A stretch of DNA of 13,161 nt from Chloroflexota bacterium (GTDB taxonomy: Bacteria; Chloroflexota; Anaerolineae; Anaerolineales; UBA4823), in the NCBI GenBank assembly GCA_030669775.1, contig DAOVCZ010000028.1, forward strand, positions 1-13,161, given 5' to 3'. Positions 1 through 7,117 of this stretch are shown here, piece after piece (position 1 is the stretch's first letter; every line of letters starts with the position of its first letter). The notes beneath the pieces are model-generated. The model made no database searches. It saw only the letters and a program-made list of their open reading frames with translations, and was not told the DNA's origin. The translations under genes and the position numbers were made by a program.

Positions 1-1365
1 ACCCTCCTATACACCTCTCTACTCGGTGGGATTCTGCTGTTATTTGGCGTTGCAGTTTATCTCATCATCAGTTTCCTGCTGATCGCACAGGTCGATTTAG
101 CTTTACAACAAGCTTTCGAAGAGATTCGCGCTGACACTAACGTTGAATCGGTCGGCAATATGGAAATCCTCTCCCTGCCTTCACTTGACTTGACGGGTAG
201 TGTTTATGCACAGGCTTGGGATCGGGGAGGACATCTGCAATCAAAGAACTACCCTGGGGGATTTATCCGTTCTTTCGACCCACTCGGATTACAGTCATCT
301 GTCCCTGTTTTTCGCAGCATATATATAGAAGATCTCCATTTACGGGTTCTTAGTGTACCTTTGGTGATTGGTAATCGCCCAATTGGCACATTGCAGCTAG
401 CCACTAGCCTGGTGGTTGTAGATAGGACGCTGAACGTGCTCGTAACGGTGTTGGTCATGGGTTCGGTGATCGCCGTGGCAATCGCCGGTGTGGTTGGATG
501 GCTGACCACTCGACGAGCTTTAGCCCCCCTGGAAGCCGTCACCCAAACTGCGCTGCGTATCACCCGGGCAGACGACCTTTCTCGTCGAATTTCCTACCAG
601 GGTTCTCCAGATGATGAAGTAGGTCAATTAATTCACGCATTTAATCAGACCCTCCATCGACTGGAAAATCTGTTCAACACCCAGAGACGCATTTTGGCTG
701 ATGTCGGTCATGAATTGCGTACGCCGCTGACGGTGATTAAAGGAAATGTTGATCTTATGCAGCGTATTGGCAGTTTTGATGAAGAGTCTCTAACCAGCAT
801 CGAGAACGAAGTCGATCGCGTGACTCGCATGGTTGGGGATCTGCTCTTGCTCGCTCAAGCAGAATCGGGGAAACTCCCCCTCGATATCCATTTAATTGAG
901 TTGGATACCCTGGTACTCGAAGTGCTCAACCAAATGAGTGTCTTGGCCAGGGAGAAATTGACGCTGCGTCTAGGAGAGATCGATCAGGTCCTGGTATGCG
1001 GCGATCAGGACCGGATTAAACAAGTTCTGGTGAATTTAGTCGGCAACGCCATTAACTACACACCTAGTGGAGGGGTGGTGACGATTGGACTGGGAAAAGT
1101 TGACAATCAATCGAAATTAACCATTCACGATACAGGTCCGGGTATACCCAAGGAGGATCTTCCTCATGTCTTTGAACGCTTCTACCGGGGAGAAAAGTCG
1201 CGCACCCGCTCCCGGGATGGTAAAGGCTTCGGATTAGGATTATCGATCGCGTATTGGATTGTTCGCAACCATGGAGGAAGCATAGAAGTCGAAACAACGG
1301 AGGGCAAGGGTACCACCTTCTGTGTTTGGCTGCCTTTGGCAGGGGACGATTGCCAGGCGAATTAA
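1..1365 (+). CDS. Sensor histidine kinase, 5'-truncated by window edge
   Basis: The frame is open from base 1, so the true start lies upstream; 454 residues are visible. Residues 1-29 form a membrane helix. An extracytoplasmic sensor region of about 110 residues follows, then a second helix near 146-168 and a HAMP linker (about 170-222). The HisKA phosphoacceptor motif GHELRTP has its histidine at codon 709-711. The ATPase domain shows the N box (NLVGNAINY), G1 (DTGPGIP), F box (FERFYRG) and G2 (GFGLGLS). In this family the protein autophosphorylates on histidine and passes phosphate to a response regulator, usually encoded next door; that partner would lie upstream of the window. The signal cannot be told from the sequence. 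All catalytic boxes are intact, so it is probably active. A terminator follows 25 bases after the stop. Confidence 0.96.
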   Translation, partial: TLLYTSLLGGILLLFGVAVYLIISFLLIAQVDLALQQAFEEIRADTNVESVGNMEILSLPSLDLTGSVYAQAWDRGGHLQSKNYPGGFIRSFDPLGLQSSVPVFRSIYIEDLHLRVLSVPLVIGNRPIGTLQLATSLVVVDRTLNVLVTVLVMGSVIAVAIAGVVGWLTTRRALAPLEAVTQTALRITRADDLSRRISYQGSPDDEVGQLIHAFNQTLHRLENLFNTQRRILADVGHELRTPLTVIKGNVDLMQRIGSFDEESLTSIENEVDRVTRMVGDLLLLAQAESGKLPLDIHLIELDTLVLEVLNQMSVLAREKLTLRLGEIDQVLVCGDQDRIKQVLVNLVGNAINYTPSGGVVTIGLGKVDNQSKLTIHDTGPGIPKEDLPHVFERFYRGEKSRTRSRDGKGFGLGLSIAYWIVRNHGGSIEVETTEGKGTTFCVWLPLAGDDCQAN

Positions 1366-1390
1366 ACACTTACCGTAAATTGCGTAGACA

Positions 1391-1426
1391 AAAAACCCCA
1401 GTTCAGACGATAAACTGGGGGTTTTT
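1391..1426. terminator. Rho-independent terminator, probably bidirectional
   Basis: AAAAACCCCAGTT (1391-1403) pairs with AACTGGGGGTTTTT (1413-1426) with one bulged G and a 9-base loop. The A-run on one side and T-run on the other let it work in both directions. It sits between the converging histidine kinase (+) and membrane protein (-) genes, where a shared terminator is expected. Confidence 0.9.
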
Positions 1427-1484
1427 CAAATCTGCCACACCATAACCAATCGACCAAATGTGCTCACCTTCGAGGGGGAATTCG

Positions 1485-2201
1485 CTAGCGGGAGCTGCTG
1501 CCTTTACTCCTGCCAGAGGCGCTCATCGAAAGCGGGTGGTAAGTTGGCTCGGGGCGGGAGTAAGACTGTTCGGGCTGAGGCGTCGGCTTATACGCAGAGC
1601 GCGTCGCAGGTTTCCTGGCTTGAACTGGAGCCCCATTGGTGCGTTTGGGTTGTGATCTCGAAGAGAGATTGTTGTTCCTGTATTGCGAAGCCTGGCTGAA
1701 TAAGCGATCTCCAGCAACAGAAAATGTTCCGATGATCAACACCCGGATCAGCCAAACCAGGATGGCAACGAATAAAGGTACTACTTTCAAGAGTGTCTCC
1801 CGGTCAACTACCGCATTGCCGAGGCTTTCATGGTTGAGAAGGGCTATTGATACTCCCCACCAAGTCAGCATGGCATTCATCGTGGCTGCCAGTAGCCAGG
1901 CACCAAATAGATACCAAACCTCGTTAGGTTCGTTTGCGCCTTCCTCGGGAGTAAATAGCCGCGCAATCCCAGCAAAATCGATCCCGCAAAAGGCAAGTGC
2001 CAGGATCGTCGCCCAGCTGATACCAGCAAAATCTAGATCGCCAAGCAAATCTGACAGAGCAAATTCAGTAGTGCTGTAATTAAACAATTCGAAGGCAAGC
2101 AGGGCGGAGATTATGATCAAGCCGAAGGCCAGTCCACGCCGGAAGCTAAAACGACTAATGGCTGTATTAAATTTCTGGTTGCGAGCGATAGATAAGTTCA
2201 T
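1485..2201 (-). CDS. Four-helix membrane protein with basic Ser/Pro-rich tail, unknown function
   Basis: I do not recognise this 238-residue protein. It has four predicted membrane helices at about residues 22-40, 58-80, 95-121 and 138-162. A 75-residue tail follows, rich in Ser, Pro, Arg, Lys and Tyr, probably disordered and cytoplasmic. There is no signal peptide and no enzyme motif. The start is well supported: AGGAGGT lies 5 bases before the ATG. Its promoter (2320-2348) carries an AGAACA..TGTTCT operator and mirrors that of the divergent lytic transglycosylase, so the two are probably co-regulated and may act together at the envelope. A DNA-damage-induced membrane protein or a mobile-element conjugation protein are both possible; neither is shown by the sequence. 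Confidence 0.85.
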   Translation of the reverse strand: MNLSIARNQKFNTAISRFSFRRGLAFGLIIISALLAFELFNYSTTEFALSDLLGDLDFAGISWATILALAFCGIDFAGIARLFTPEEGANEPNEVWYLFGAWLLAATMNAMLTWWGVSIALLNHESLGNAVVDRETLLKVVPLFVAILVWLIRVLIIGTFSVAGDRLFSQASQYRNNNLSSRSQPKRTNGAPVQARKPATRSAYKPTPQPEQSYSRPEPTYHPLSMSASGRSKGSSSR

Positions 2202-2319
2202 TTTTTACCTCCTCAAATCACTTCGCTAAGGTTAGCTGATTTGATGAAAATCTGGGTTGAATATCATTTACTAGCCATTTATGTGAGTGATGCTTGATCA
2301 TTTGGCTTAGTTGCTATAT

Positions 2320-2348
2320 ACTATAGAACAAATGTTCTGTTTTGTCAA
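2320..2348 (-). promoter_or_regulatory. Promoter of the membrane protein gene
   Basis: On the minus strand TTGACA (2343-2348) is followed by exactly 17 bases and TATAGT (2320-2325). Start of transcription would be near 2313, giving a leader of about 110 bases. The spacer contains the palindromic operator at 2325-2338, so a bound repressor would block RNA polymerase directly. Confidence 0.8.
2325..2338. promoter_or_regulatory. Palindromic operator, LexA/SOS-box-like
   Basis: AGAACAAATGTTCT has half-sites AGAACA and TGTTCT and contains the core GAAC-N4-GTTC, the core of the LexA box in Gram-positive bacteria. It lies between the -35 and -10 of the minus-strand promoter. Naming LexA is inference; another dimeric repressor with this half-site is possible. 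Confidence 0.65.
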
Positions 2349-2373
2349 GAGGTAATCCCCGTACGTTTAGATA

Positions 2374-2402
2374 TTGACATAATAGAACATTTGTGCTATT
2401 TT
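2374..2402 (+). promoter_or_regulatory. Promoter of the lytic transglycosylase gene
   Basis: TTGACA (2374-2379), a 17-base spacer and TATTTT (2397-2402). It matches the opposing promoter at 24 of 29 positions, including the operator in the spacer. Transcription would start near 2409, about 50 bases before the ATG at 2459. Confidence 0.75.
2384..2397. promoter_or_regulatory. Second copy of the operator, one half-site imperfect
   Basis: AGAACATTTGTGCT differs from the perfect palindrome by one base in the right half (GTGC for GTTC). It occupies the same position relative to -35 and -10 as the copy at 2325-2338 does in the opposing promoter. The imperfect half suggests weaker binding. Confidence 0.6.
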
Positions 2403-2426
2403 AAACCTCAACACTTGTTTTGTCAA
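2398..2426 (-). promoter_or_regulatory. Possible third promoter, minus strand, no operator
   Basis: On the minus strand TTGACA (2421-2426), 17 bases, then TAAAAT (2398-2403). The first 11 bases match the operator-bearing minus-strand promoter but the spacer lacks the palindrome. Its -10 overlaps the -10 of the plus-strand promoter, so the two could interfere. It may be a decayed copy or chance. Confidence 0.35.
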
Positions 2427-2458
2427 TCAAATTTTTTGCCTATTTCTAGGAGCAGCTG

Positions 2459-3085
2459 ATGTGCAGTGTCAGGCAATACCTAATTCCAGGGGCAATTTTG
2501 GGAAGCCTCATCGTGGCTTCGTTCGGATATTCAGTCATGGCACGCGCAGCTATTAATCCTGCTGATTCCGTCAGTGAGGAATTACCAAACTCCAACCAGG
2601 AAGTATCCTATCAGAATGAAATTAACCAGGAAAATGTTCAAGGAGAGGGCAGCGGCGATCAAGCCAAATGCAAAGTCAGTAAAAGTTTTCCGCAAGATGT
2701 GCGTCAATGGTGTACCCAAATCATGCGCCATTCTGCCAAGAATAATCTGGATCCCAATCTTATCGCTGCCTTGATCTGGCAGGAAAGCGGCGGAAACCCA
2801 ACCGCCTACTCTAAGAGTGGCGCGGTGGGATTAATGCAAGTCATGCCGCGTGATGGTATCGCGGCTTCATTTCAATGTATTAATGGTCCCTGTTTTACCA
2901 ATCGACCAACCATCAGCGAATTGGAGAAACCGAATTTTAATATCAAATATGGAACTGGGATGCTGACCGGGTTGCTTCACAAATATGGAGATATGCGAGA
3001 GGCATTAAAATATTACGGACCGATGAACGTCGGCTATTATTACGCCGATAAGGTTCTCAGCATCTTCCAGGCGAACAGCGGATAA
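2459..3085 (+). CDS. Secreted lytic transglycosylase, SLT/goose-lysozyme fold
   Basis: This 208-residue enzyme cleaves the MurNAc-GlcNAc bond of peptidoglycan. Residues 1-30 look like a signal peptide (hydrophobic stretch 8-24, small residues through 31), followed by a low-complexity linker to about 68. The catalytic domain spans about 80-205. It shows the catalytic Glu109 in QESGGNP and the GLMQVMP motif (124-130). The third motif, usually AYNAG, reads YYGPMNVG here. Cysteines 71, 85, 140 and 145 could form disulfides outside the cell. AGGAG lies 6 bases before the ATG. An operator sits in its promoter, so expression is probably repressed under normal conditions and shared with the divergent membrane protein. 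It converges on the HIT gene with only 2 bases between stop codons. Confidence 0.93.
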   Translation: MCSVRQYLIPGAILGSLIVASFGYSVMARAAINPADSVSEELPNSNQEVSYQNEINQENVQGEGSGDQAKCKVSKSFPQDVRQWCTQIMRHSAKNNLDPNLIAALIWQESGGNPTAYSKSGAVGLMQVMPRDGIAASFQCINGPCFTNRPTISELEKPNFNIKYGTGMLTGLLHKYGDMREALKYYGPMNVGYYYADKVLSIFQANSG

Positions 3086-3087
3086 AA

Positions 3088-3477
3088 TCACTTGCCGGAA
3101 ATCAAATGAAAATGCAGCTGTGGAAAATCCTGGTACTCTCCCCCATTGACGATCAATCGATAACCTCTTTCCTCTAGATTTAAATCTTCGATCAGCTCAC
3201 GTACAGTCACAAACAAATCCCGCAAGAATTCACCCTCCCCAGGATCGAATTGGGATAAATTGCGAATAGCCTTTTTTGGAACCAACAAAATATGGATCGG
3301 ATAATCCGGTTGGGGATGATAGAAGCAGAACAGGGAGTCAGTTTCGCTGATTTTTCTCATTGGCAGGAAATCACCCATATGTGACAATCCCCAAATAAAC
3401 ATTGCCCTGAAGGGGCGCAAATACGCAAGGTAGCGAAAGGTCTTAAACACGTACCGACTAACACCATTCTTCCGCAT
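3088..3477 (-). CDS. HIT-family protein with modified histidine triad
   Basis: A 129-residue protein of the histidine-triad nucleotide-binding/hydrolase superfamily. The core reads YPIHILLVPKK (about 58-68), then IVNGGE and the triad segment QLHFHLISG. The usual pattern is HxHxHxx; here the first histidine is Gln, while the middle one (the nucleophile in Hint proteins) and the last are kept. The chain ends three residues after the triad, without the usual C-terminal tail. An N-terminal basic/aromatic stretch of about 35 residues replaces the zinc-binding CxxC region of classic Hint proteins. It is the last gene of the long minus-strand train, 66 bases after the previous one. GAGAG lies a few bases upstream of the ATG. 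Substrate unknown, probably a nucleoside phosphoramidate or dinucleotide. Confidence 0.85.
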   Translation of the reverse strand: MRKNGVSRYVFKTFRYLAYLRPFRAMFIWGLSHMGDFLPMRKISETDSLFCFYHPQPDYPIHILLVPKKAIRNLSQFDPGEGEFLRDLFVTVRELIEDLNLEERGYRLIVNGGEYQDFPQLHFHLISGK

Positions 3478-3543
3478 AGATCTCTCGCAAGCAACAATAG
3501 TTGTAAAAGAATTTCATATCTGCGTTAATATTTATTCTCCAAG

Positions 3544-3732
3544 TTACGCTTGAGTGCTTCCTTCAACAACCAAATCTTCTGCCTGATGGAAGATCATAAA
3601 CGAGCGAAAGTCCTGAAATACCGAAGCTAGCTCAGGCCTTAAATCTTGATGTTCTGGTTCTGTCAGCTGCTGGGCATAAAGTGCCATTGCCCTGGCGGTT
3701 GGAAGGTCGTAGACCGGTTCACAGATCCTCAT
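3544..3732 (-). CDS. Small hypothetical protein (62 residues)
   Basis: A short soluble acidic protein with no motif I recognise. It lies in the same direction as its neighbours, 20 bases after the Nudix stop and 66 bases before the HIT start, and no competing frame fits this gap. The start is either ATG (3732) or the adjacent in-frame TTG (3735); AGGA lies 12-15 bases upstream, farther than ideal. The C-terminal half is predicted helical (PELASVFQDFRSF). Position in the train is the main support for it being real. Confidence 0.55.
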   Translation of the reverse strand: MRICEPVYDLPTARAMALYAQQLTEPEHQDLRPELASVFQDFRSFMIFHQAEDLVVEGSTQA

Positions 3733-3752
3733 CAAAAATCAAACAATTCCTA

Positions 3753-4244
3753 CTACTGGCTCCCCAATATATTCTGCAAAGGACTATCGTAAAACACAAC
3801 GCTGTGATCGACCAGACGCCCAGCGCGGTAAATAAATTTTCCCGAGAAGAATCCTGGCTGCTCTAACCATGGTAGAAAAATCAAATCCCCAGCCCACAGG
3901 TCAAGGTTTATCAATTGCTCGTCATTAATCCATTTTAAAACCCCCTCGCTTGATTCGATCAATTGACCCGTAAATTCATGGGCAACAAAAACAAACGCAT
4001 ACCAATCTTCATCGTTGGCAAACTTCGGAAAAGTGAGCAATCCCTTTAAAAGCGGGTCCACGATGGTCAAGCCCGATTCTTCACGCACTTCACGAATGAC
4101 ACACTCCTCGGGAGTTTCCCCTGGATTAAACTTGCCACCCAGACCATTCCATTTCCCCTGGTGCATATCGTTTTCTTTCTTTATGCGATGGATCATCAGG
4201 GTCTTTCCATCCACCTTGAGGTAACACAAAGTTGCCAGTTTCAT
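3753..4244 (-). CDS. Nudix hydrolase, MTH1/MutT-like
   Basis: A 163-residue Nudix enzyme. The Nudix box GX5EX7REUXEEXGU is complete at residues 37-59 (G37, E43, R51, E52, E55, E56, G58). The preceding KWNGLGGKFNPGE resembles the human MTH1 (NUDT1) signature more than E. coli MutT. Members of this branch hydrolyse oxidised purine nucleoside triphosphates to monophosphates, clearing 8-oxo-dGTP or 2-OH-dATP from the nucleotide pool. Substrate choice cannot be fixed from sequence. The start overlaps the esterase stop as ATGA, indicating translational coupling. With HerA/NurA and endonuclease V nearby it adds to a DNA-maintenance theme, though its immediate neighbours are metabolic. Confidence 0.92.
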   Translation of the reverse strand: MKLATLCYLKVDGKTLMIHRIKKENDMHQGKWNGLGGKFNPGETPEECVIREVREESGLTIVDPLLKGLLTFPKFANDEDWYAFVFVAHEFTGQLIESSEGVLKWINDEQLINLDLWAGDLIFLPWLEQPGFFSGKFIYRAGRLVDHSVVFYDSPLQNILGSQ

Positions 4245-5329
4245 CGCTCGTGCTCCCTGCTAAAATCAAAGGACAAATTTTTTTCTCGGAATGGTGGGAA
4301 TAAGAATTCCAAACCGCGCCACAGGTCATTCCGCCAGGAGCTATAGTTATGCCCTCCCGGGTATTCCCGGTATTGGACCTGGTATCCTCGTTCTACCAGC
4401 AGGTCGTACATACCTTGGTTTACAGACAAGAAACAATCATATATACCCACGTCCATCCAAATCTTAATCGCTCGCTTGGGGAGGTAGCGAACCAGATCCT
4501 TGACAACAAAGTCGCGTTCTTCAAAGCCGAAACCTGCGGACTGACTCAACACCCGTCCGAAAATTTGGGGTTGACGCAGCCCTGTGTAAAGAGCCATTAA
4601 GCCAGCCAATGAAGCGCCCATGATCCCATAAGCACCCGGCTCACCTGCCAGATCAACCAGGTTGAGCTCTCGTTTTGCCAGCGGCAGTACGCGCTCGAGG
4701 AGAAAGCCGATCGTCGCTTCGCTGCAGAGATACTCAACTCCCCGCACTTTTCCGCCATGCGCAACCATCGCTAAGGCAACCGGTTGGATGCGGTTCTGGG
4801 CAATCAGGTTATCCAAGATTTGAGTTAATTTCCCTCTACGAAGATAATCATTCCCATCCAGGACGATGACAAGTGGGCAAGGTGGGCTTGTTGGGGGATG
4901 ATACAGGTACACCCTCCGCTGCTTACCCGCAGCTAACTCGCCTGTGTTGACCAAATGACGTGATATCTCCCCCTTCGGAATCCCTTTGGCGCGGCGCGTT
5001 AATGGATTTGGTGAGGCATCTGGCATATGAAAGAAATGATTTACATCGCCCAACCCATTTGGAACGGAACGCGGATTATACGGGTCAGAGAACCGTTTAT
5101 TACTCTGCAAATCAATAAAAGCATATTCGATGTAGGCATTCTTGGGTAAGTCAACTTCATACGTCCAGGTCTTCTTCCCCACACGGGTGAGCTGGATTGG
5201 ATCGTTCTCCCAATCAGTAAAGTCGGCGATCAAAACAGGAGCCCGCTCACCTTCCCAGACAAAAGTGACCGTCTGATGATCAATTATTGGTGTTCCTGAG
5301 GCGCGAGCCAGTTTAAGCAATTTACTCAT
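4241..5329 (-). CDS. E-set (CBM48-like) plus esterase D-family alpha/beta hydrolase
   Basis: A two-domain protein related to enterochelin esterase (Fes) and esterase D. Residues about 20-110 (counted from the upstream TTG at 5356) form an early-set domain: FVWEG, DFTDWE, and a strand-rich region ending NHFFHMPD, as in glycogen-branching-enzyme N-termini. Residues about 145-355 form the hydrolase: VIVLDGNDYL, nucleophile Ser249 in GASLAG, acid Asp302 or Asp307, and His336 in GGHNYSSW. There is no signal peptide, so it acts in the cytoplasm. The start is uncertain. ATG at 5329 lies just before the domain; TTG at 5356 adds nine residues; neither has a clear Shine-Dalgarno. The 3' end overlaps the Nudix start by ATGA. 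Substrate is unknown; siderophore esters are possible but no siderophore genes are in view. Confidence 0.9.
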   Translation of the reverse strand: MSKLLKLARASGTPIIDHQTVTFVWEGERAPVLIADFTDWENDPIQLTRVGKKTWTYEVDLPKNAYIEYAFIDLQSNKRFSDPYNPRSVPNGLGDVNHFFHMPDASPNPLTRRAKGIPKGEISRHLVNTGELAAGKQRRVYLYHPPTSPPCPLVIVLDGNDYLRRGKLTQILDNLIAQNRIQPVALAMVAHGGKVRGVEYLCSEATIGFLLERVLPLAKRELNLVDLAGEPGAYGIMGASLAGLMALYTGLRQPQIFGRVLSQSAGFGFEERDFVVKDLVRYLPKRAIKIWMDVGIYDCFLSVNQGMYDLLVERGYQVQYREYPGGHNYSSWRNDLWRGLEFLFPPFREKNLSFDFSREHER

Positions 5330-5414
5330 AATGTATTTACTAGCCAGGAAATGCAAACCTAAATCATAAATAGCCCATTCGAAGTACTTGCGTCCAGAGC
5401 GAAGAAATTCATGC

Positions 5415-6137
5415 TTAAGTCCAAGGGTTCTCCATGGTCCGGATCAGGATCGGGGTGCCGATCTTGATGTTCGCCCGGCGAGTCAACAACCACAAGACTA
5501 ACTCGGCGATATCCTCAGGGTACAGGCATTTGCTGTGATCCAAGCCTGATGAATTTTGAGTCATCTCTGTGATCACCATCCCTGGGCAAATTGTATCTAC
5601 CCGCACACCATATTCTTGATTCTCGCGCTGGATAAACTCGCCCAAAGCGTTCAAAGCATGTTTTGAAACCCCATAGGCGCCATTTCCCTGGAAATATTCC
5701 AAGCCTGATTCCGAGCTGATGTTGATGATATGCCCCTGGCTACGGGCGCGCATCAGTGGTAAAACCGCCCGGGAAGTTAAGAACGGTCCCCGTAAGTTGA
5801 CCGCCATAACCTGGTCCCAGGTCTGGATGTCATGCTTGTGGATATGACCTCCGCCAACGATGCCAGCGTTATTAACCAAAATATCAATCTGCCCGAAGGT
5901 GTCTTGCGCAGTATTGACCAAGCGATCAACATCACTTGCCTCCGAAACATCCCCCTCAACCACCAAGCCTTCGCCACCCTGGGCATTGATTTTTTCCAGC
6001 GCCTCGTCTAGAGGTGCTTTTCGTCTTCCACACAACACGACCCTGCAGCCCTCTTCGGACAGCATTAAGGCTGCCCCCCGCCCGATGCCGGTGCCACCCC
6101 CTGTGATGATCGCCACCTTGCCAGACAATTCTTCCAT
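5415..6137 (-). CDS. Short-chain dehydrogenase/reductase
   Basis: A classical 240-residue SDR using NAD(P)H. It has the cofactor motif TGGGTGIG (12-19), an Arg pair after strand 2 (GRR, 37-39) suggesting NADP(H), D63 in GDV, NNAG (89-92), Asn114, and the catalytic Ser142, Tyr155 and Lys159 (YGVSK). The tail is short and lacks the usual glycine-rich end. The substrate cannot be predicted; such proteins are often mis-named as 3-oxoacyl-ACP reductase (FabG), for which no fatty-acid genes are nearby. It starts 8 bases after the propeller stop, and 58-85 bases separate it from the esterase. Confidence 0.94.
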   Translation of the reverse strand: MEELSGKVAIITGGGTGIGRGAALMLSEEGCRVVLCGRRKAPLDEALEKINAQGGEGLVVEGDVSEASDVDRLVNTAQDTFGQIDILVNNAGIVGGGHIHKHDIQTWDQVMAVNLRGPFLTSRAVLPLMRARSQGHIINISSESGLEYFQGNGAYGVSKHALNALGEFIQRENQEYGVRVDTICPGMVITEMTQNSSGLDHSKCLYPEDIAELVLWLLTRRANIKIGTPILIRTMENPWT

Positions 6138-6145
6138 AACGCACC

Positions 6146-7117
6146 TCAGTTTGTCAGGTTTAAACCCGCTAAAGCTGCCACATCCCGTACCTCTGGTAGC
6201 AATCTTTGCCAGTTCAATGGTTCAAGGGAGGTGACCAACAATTCACCATTTGAAAGCACCGCCAGCAGATGATCACCAACCTGGTAGAAGCGCTCTACCA
6301 TATGGTTACGCCAGGGCAGATCAAGCCCGCGAGTTACTTCACTCCAGGTATACCCCCCATCCCTGGTCTCCTCAATTTGCCCGTTACGATCGACCCAGTC
6401 CGCTGCTCCAAGAAGCATATGCTCAGGATCAACCGGGTTCCACCATACCGCTCTGCAGTAACAATCCGGGTAGCGATTATCCCAGGTTGCACCGCCATCC
6501 TTAGAGAGGAAAAAACCGCCGCCAGTTGTCGCCGCTATCAAATTCGCAGAACTTGGATGTATAGTTGTCGAGTGTACATCAGGGTGAATATTCTTTTCAG
6601 GGGATTGGTTTTTCCGGTTCAATGACCATGTTTCCCCGTAATCCTTGGAGACCAAAATCCCACCAACCTCAACAGCCGCGAAGCCATCCGTACCGCAAAA
6701 AGCGAAGTCGCGCACACAACCGGCTTCTGGTGAGTACAGCAGGTACCACCCCTGCTGATCCTTCATCTCAGCCACCTCGGGGCGAGCCCGCCAGGAAAGC
6801 CCTCCATCCCGAGAGAGGAAAATCCCCGCTGGTTCGCTTCCAGCAAATACCCGTTGAGGATTATCAGGGTGAGCCGCTAACCAACGAATATGGCGAATCG
6901 ATAAACCGCTGTTGACCGCCTGCCAGGATTCGCCCCTATCACGTGAGCGGAGGATGCCATCTTTCGTACCGGCTAAGATTTTGTCCCCCTGGACGATGAC
7001 GCTGGTCACGAACGATCCCGGTAAATCGCGCCGGGTTACCCTCCAGCCAACTGCTTCACGTCCGCATATTGCAATTCCATGTGAAGTAGCCAAGAGGAGT
7101 ATCTCGCGATTATCCAT
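6146..7117 (-). CDS. Cytoplasmic Asp-box (BNR/sialidase-like) beta-propeller
   Basis: A 323-residue repeat protein. Five Asp-box motifs of the form S/TxDxGxxW are visible: SRDRGESW (58-65), SRDGGLSW (102-109), SKDYGETW (157-164), SKDGGATW (205-212) and TRDGGYTW (251-258). The spacing of about 45-55 residues per blade suggests a six- or seven-bladed propeller. The sialidase catalytic Arg triad and Tyr are not evident, so it is probably a scaffold or ligand-binding protein, as in Ycf48-type propellers. There is no signal peptide, unusual for this class, so it should be cytoplasmic. Its ATG abuts the HerA-like stop (TAA-ATG), implying coupled translation with the DNA-processing cassette. Function unknown. 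Confidence 0.85.
   Translation of the reverse strand: MDNREILLLATSHGIAICGREAVGWRVTRRDLPGSFVTSVIVQGDKILAGTKDGILRSRDRGESWQAVNSGLSIRHIRWLAAHPDNPQRVFAGSEPAGIFLSRDGGLSWRARPEVAEMKDQQGWYLLYSPEAGCVRDFAFCGTDGFAAVEVGGILVSKDYGETWSLNRKNQSPEKNIHPDVHSTTIHPSSANLIAATTGGGFFLSKDGGATWDNRYPDCYCRAVWWNPVDPEHMLLGAADWVDRNGQIEETRDGGYTWSEVTRGLDLPWRNHMVERFYQVGDHLLAVLSNGELLVTSLEPLNWQRLLPEVRDVAALAGLNLTN

Noticed and set aside
1636..2079. 147-codon plus-strand ORF
   Set aside because: Antisense to the membrane protein gene, which has a strong ribosome site, promoter and membrane helices.
6565..6915. 116-codon plus-strand ORF
   Set aside because: Runs antisense through the Asp-box propeller repeats; very rich in Pro, Arg and Ser, typical of a shadow frame.
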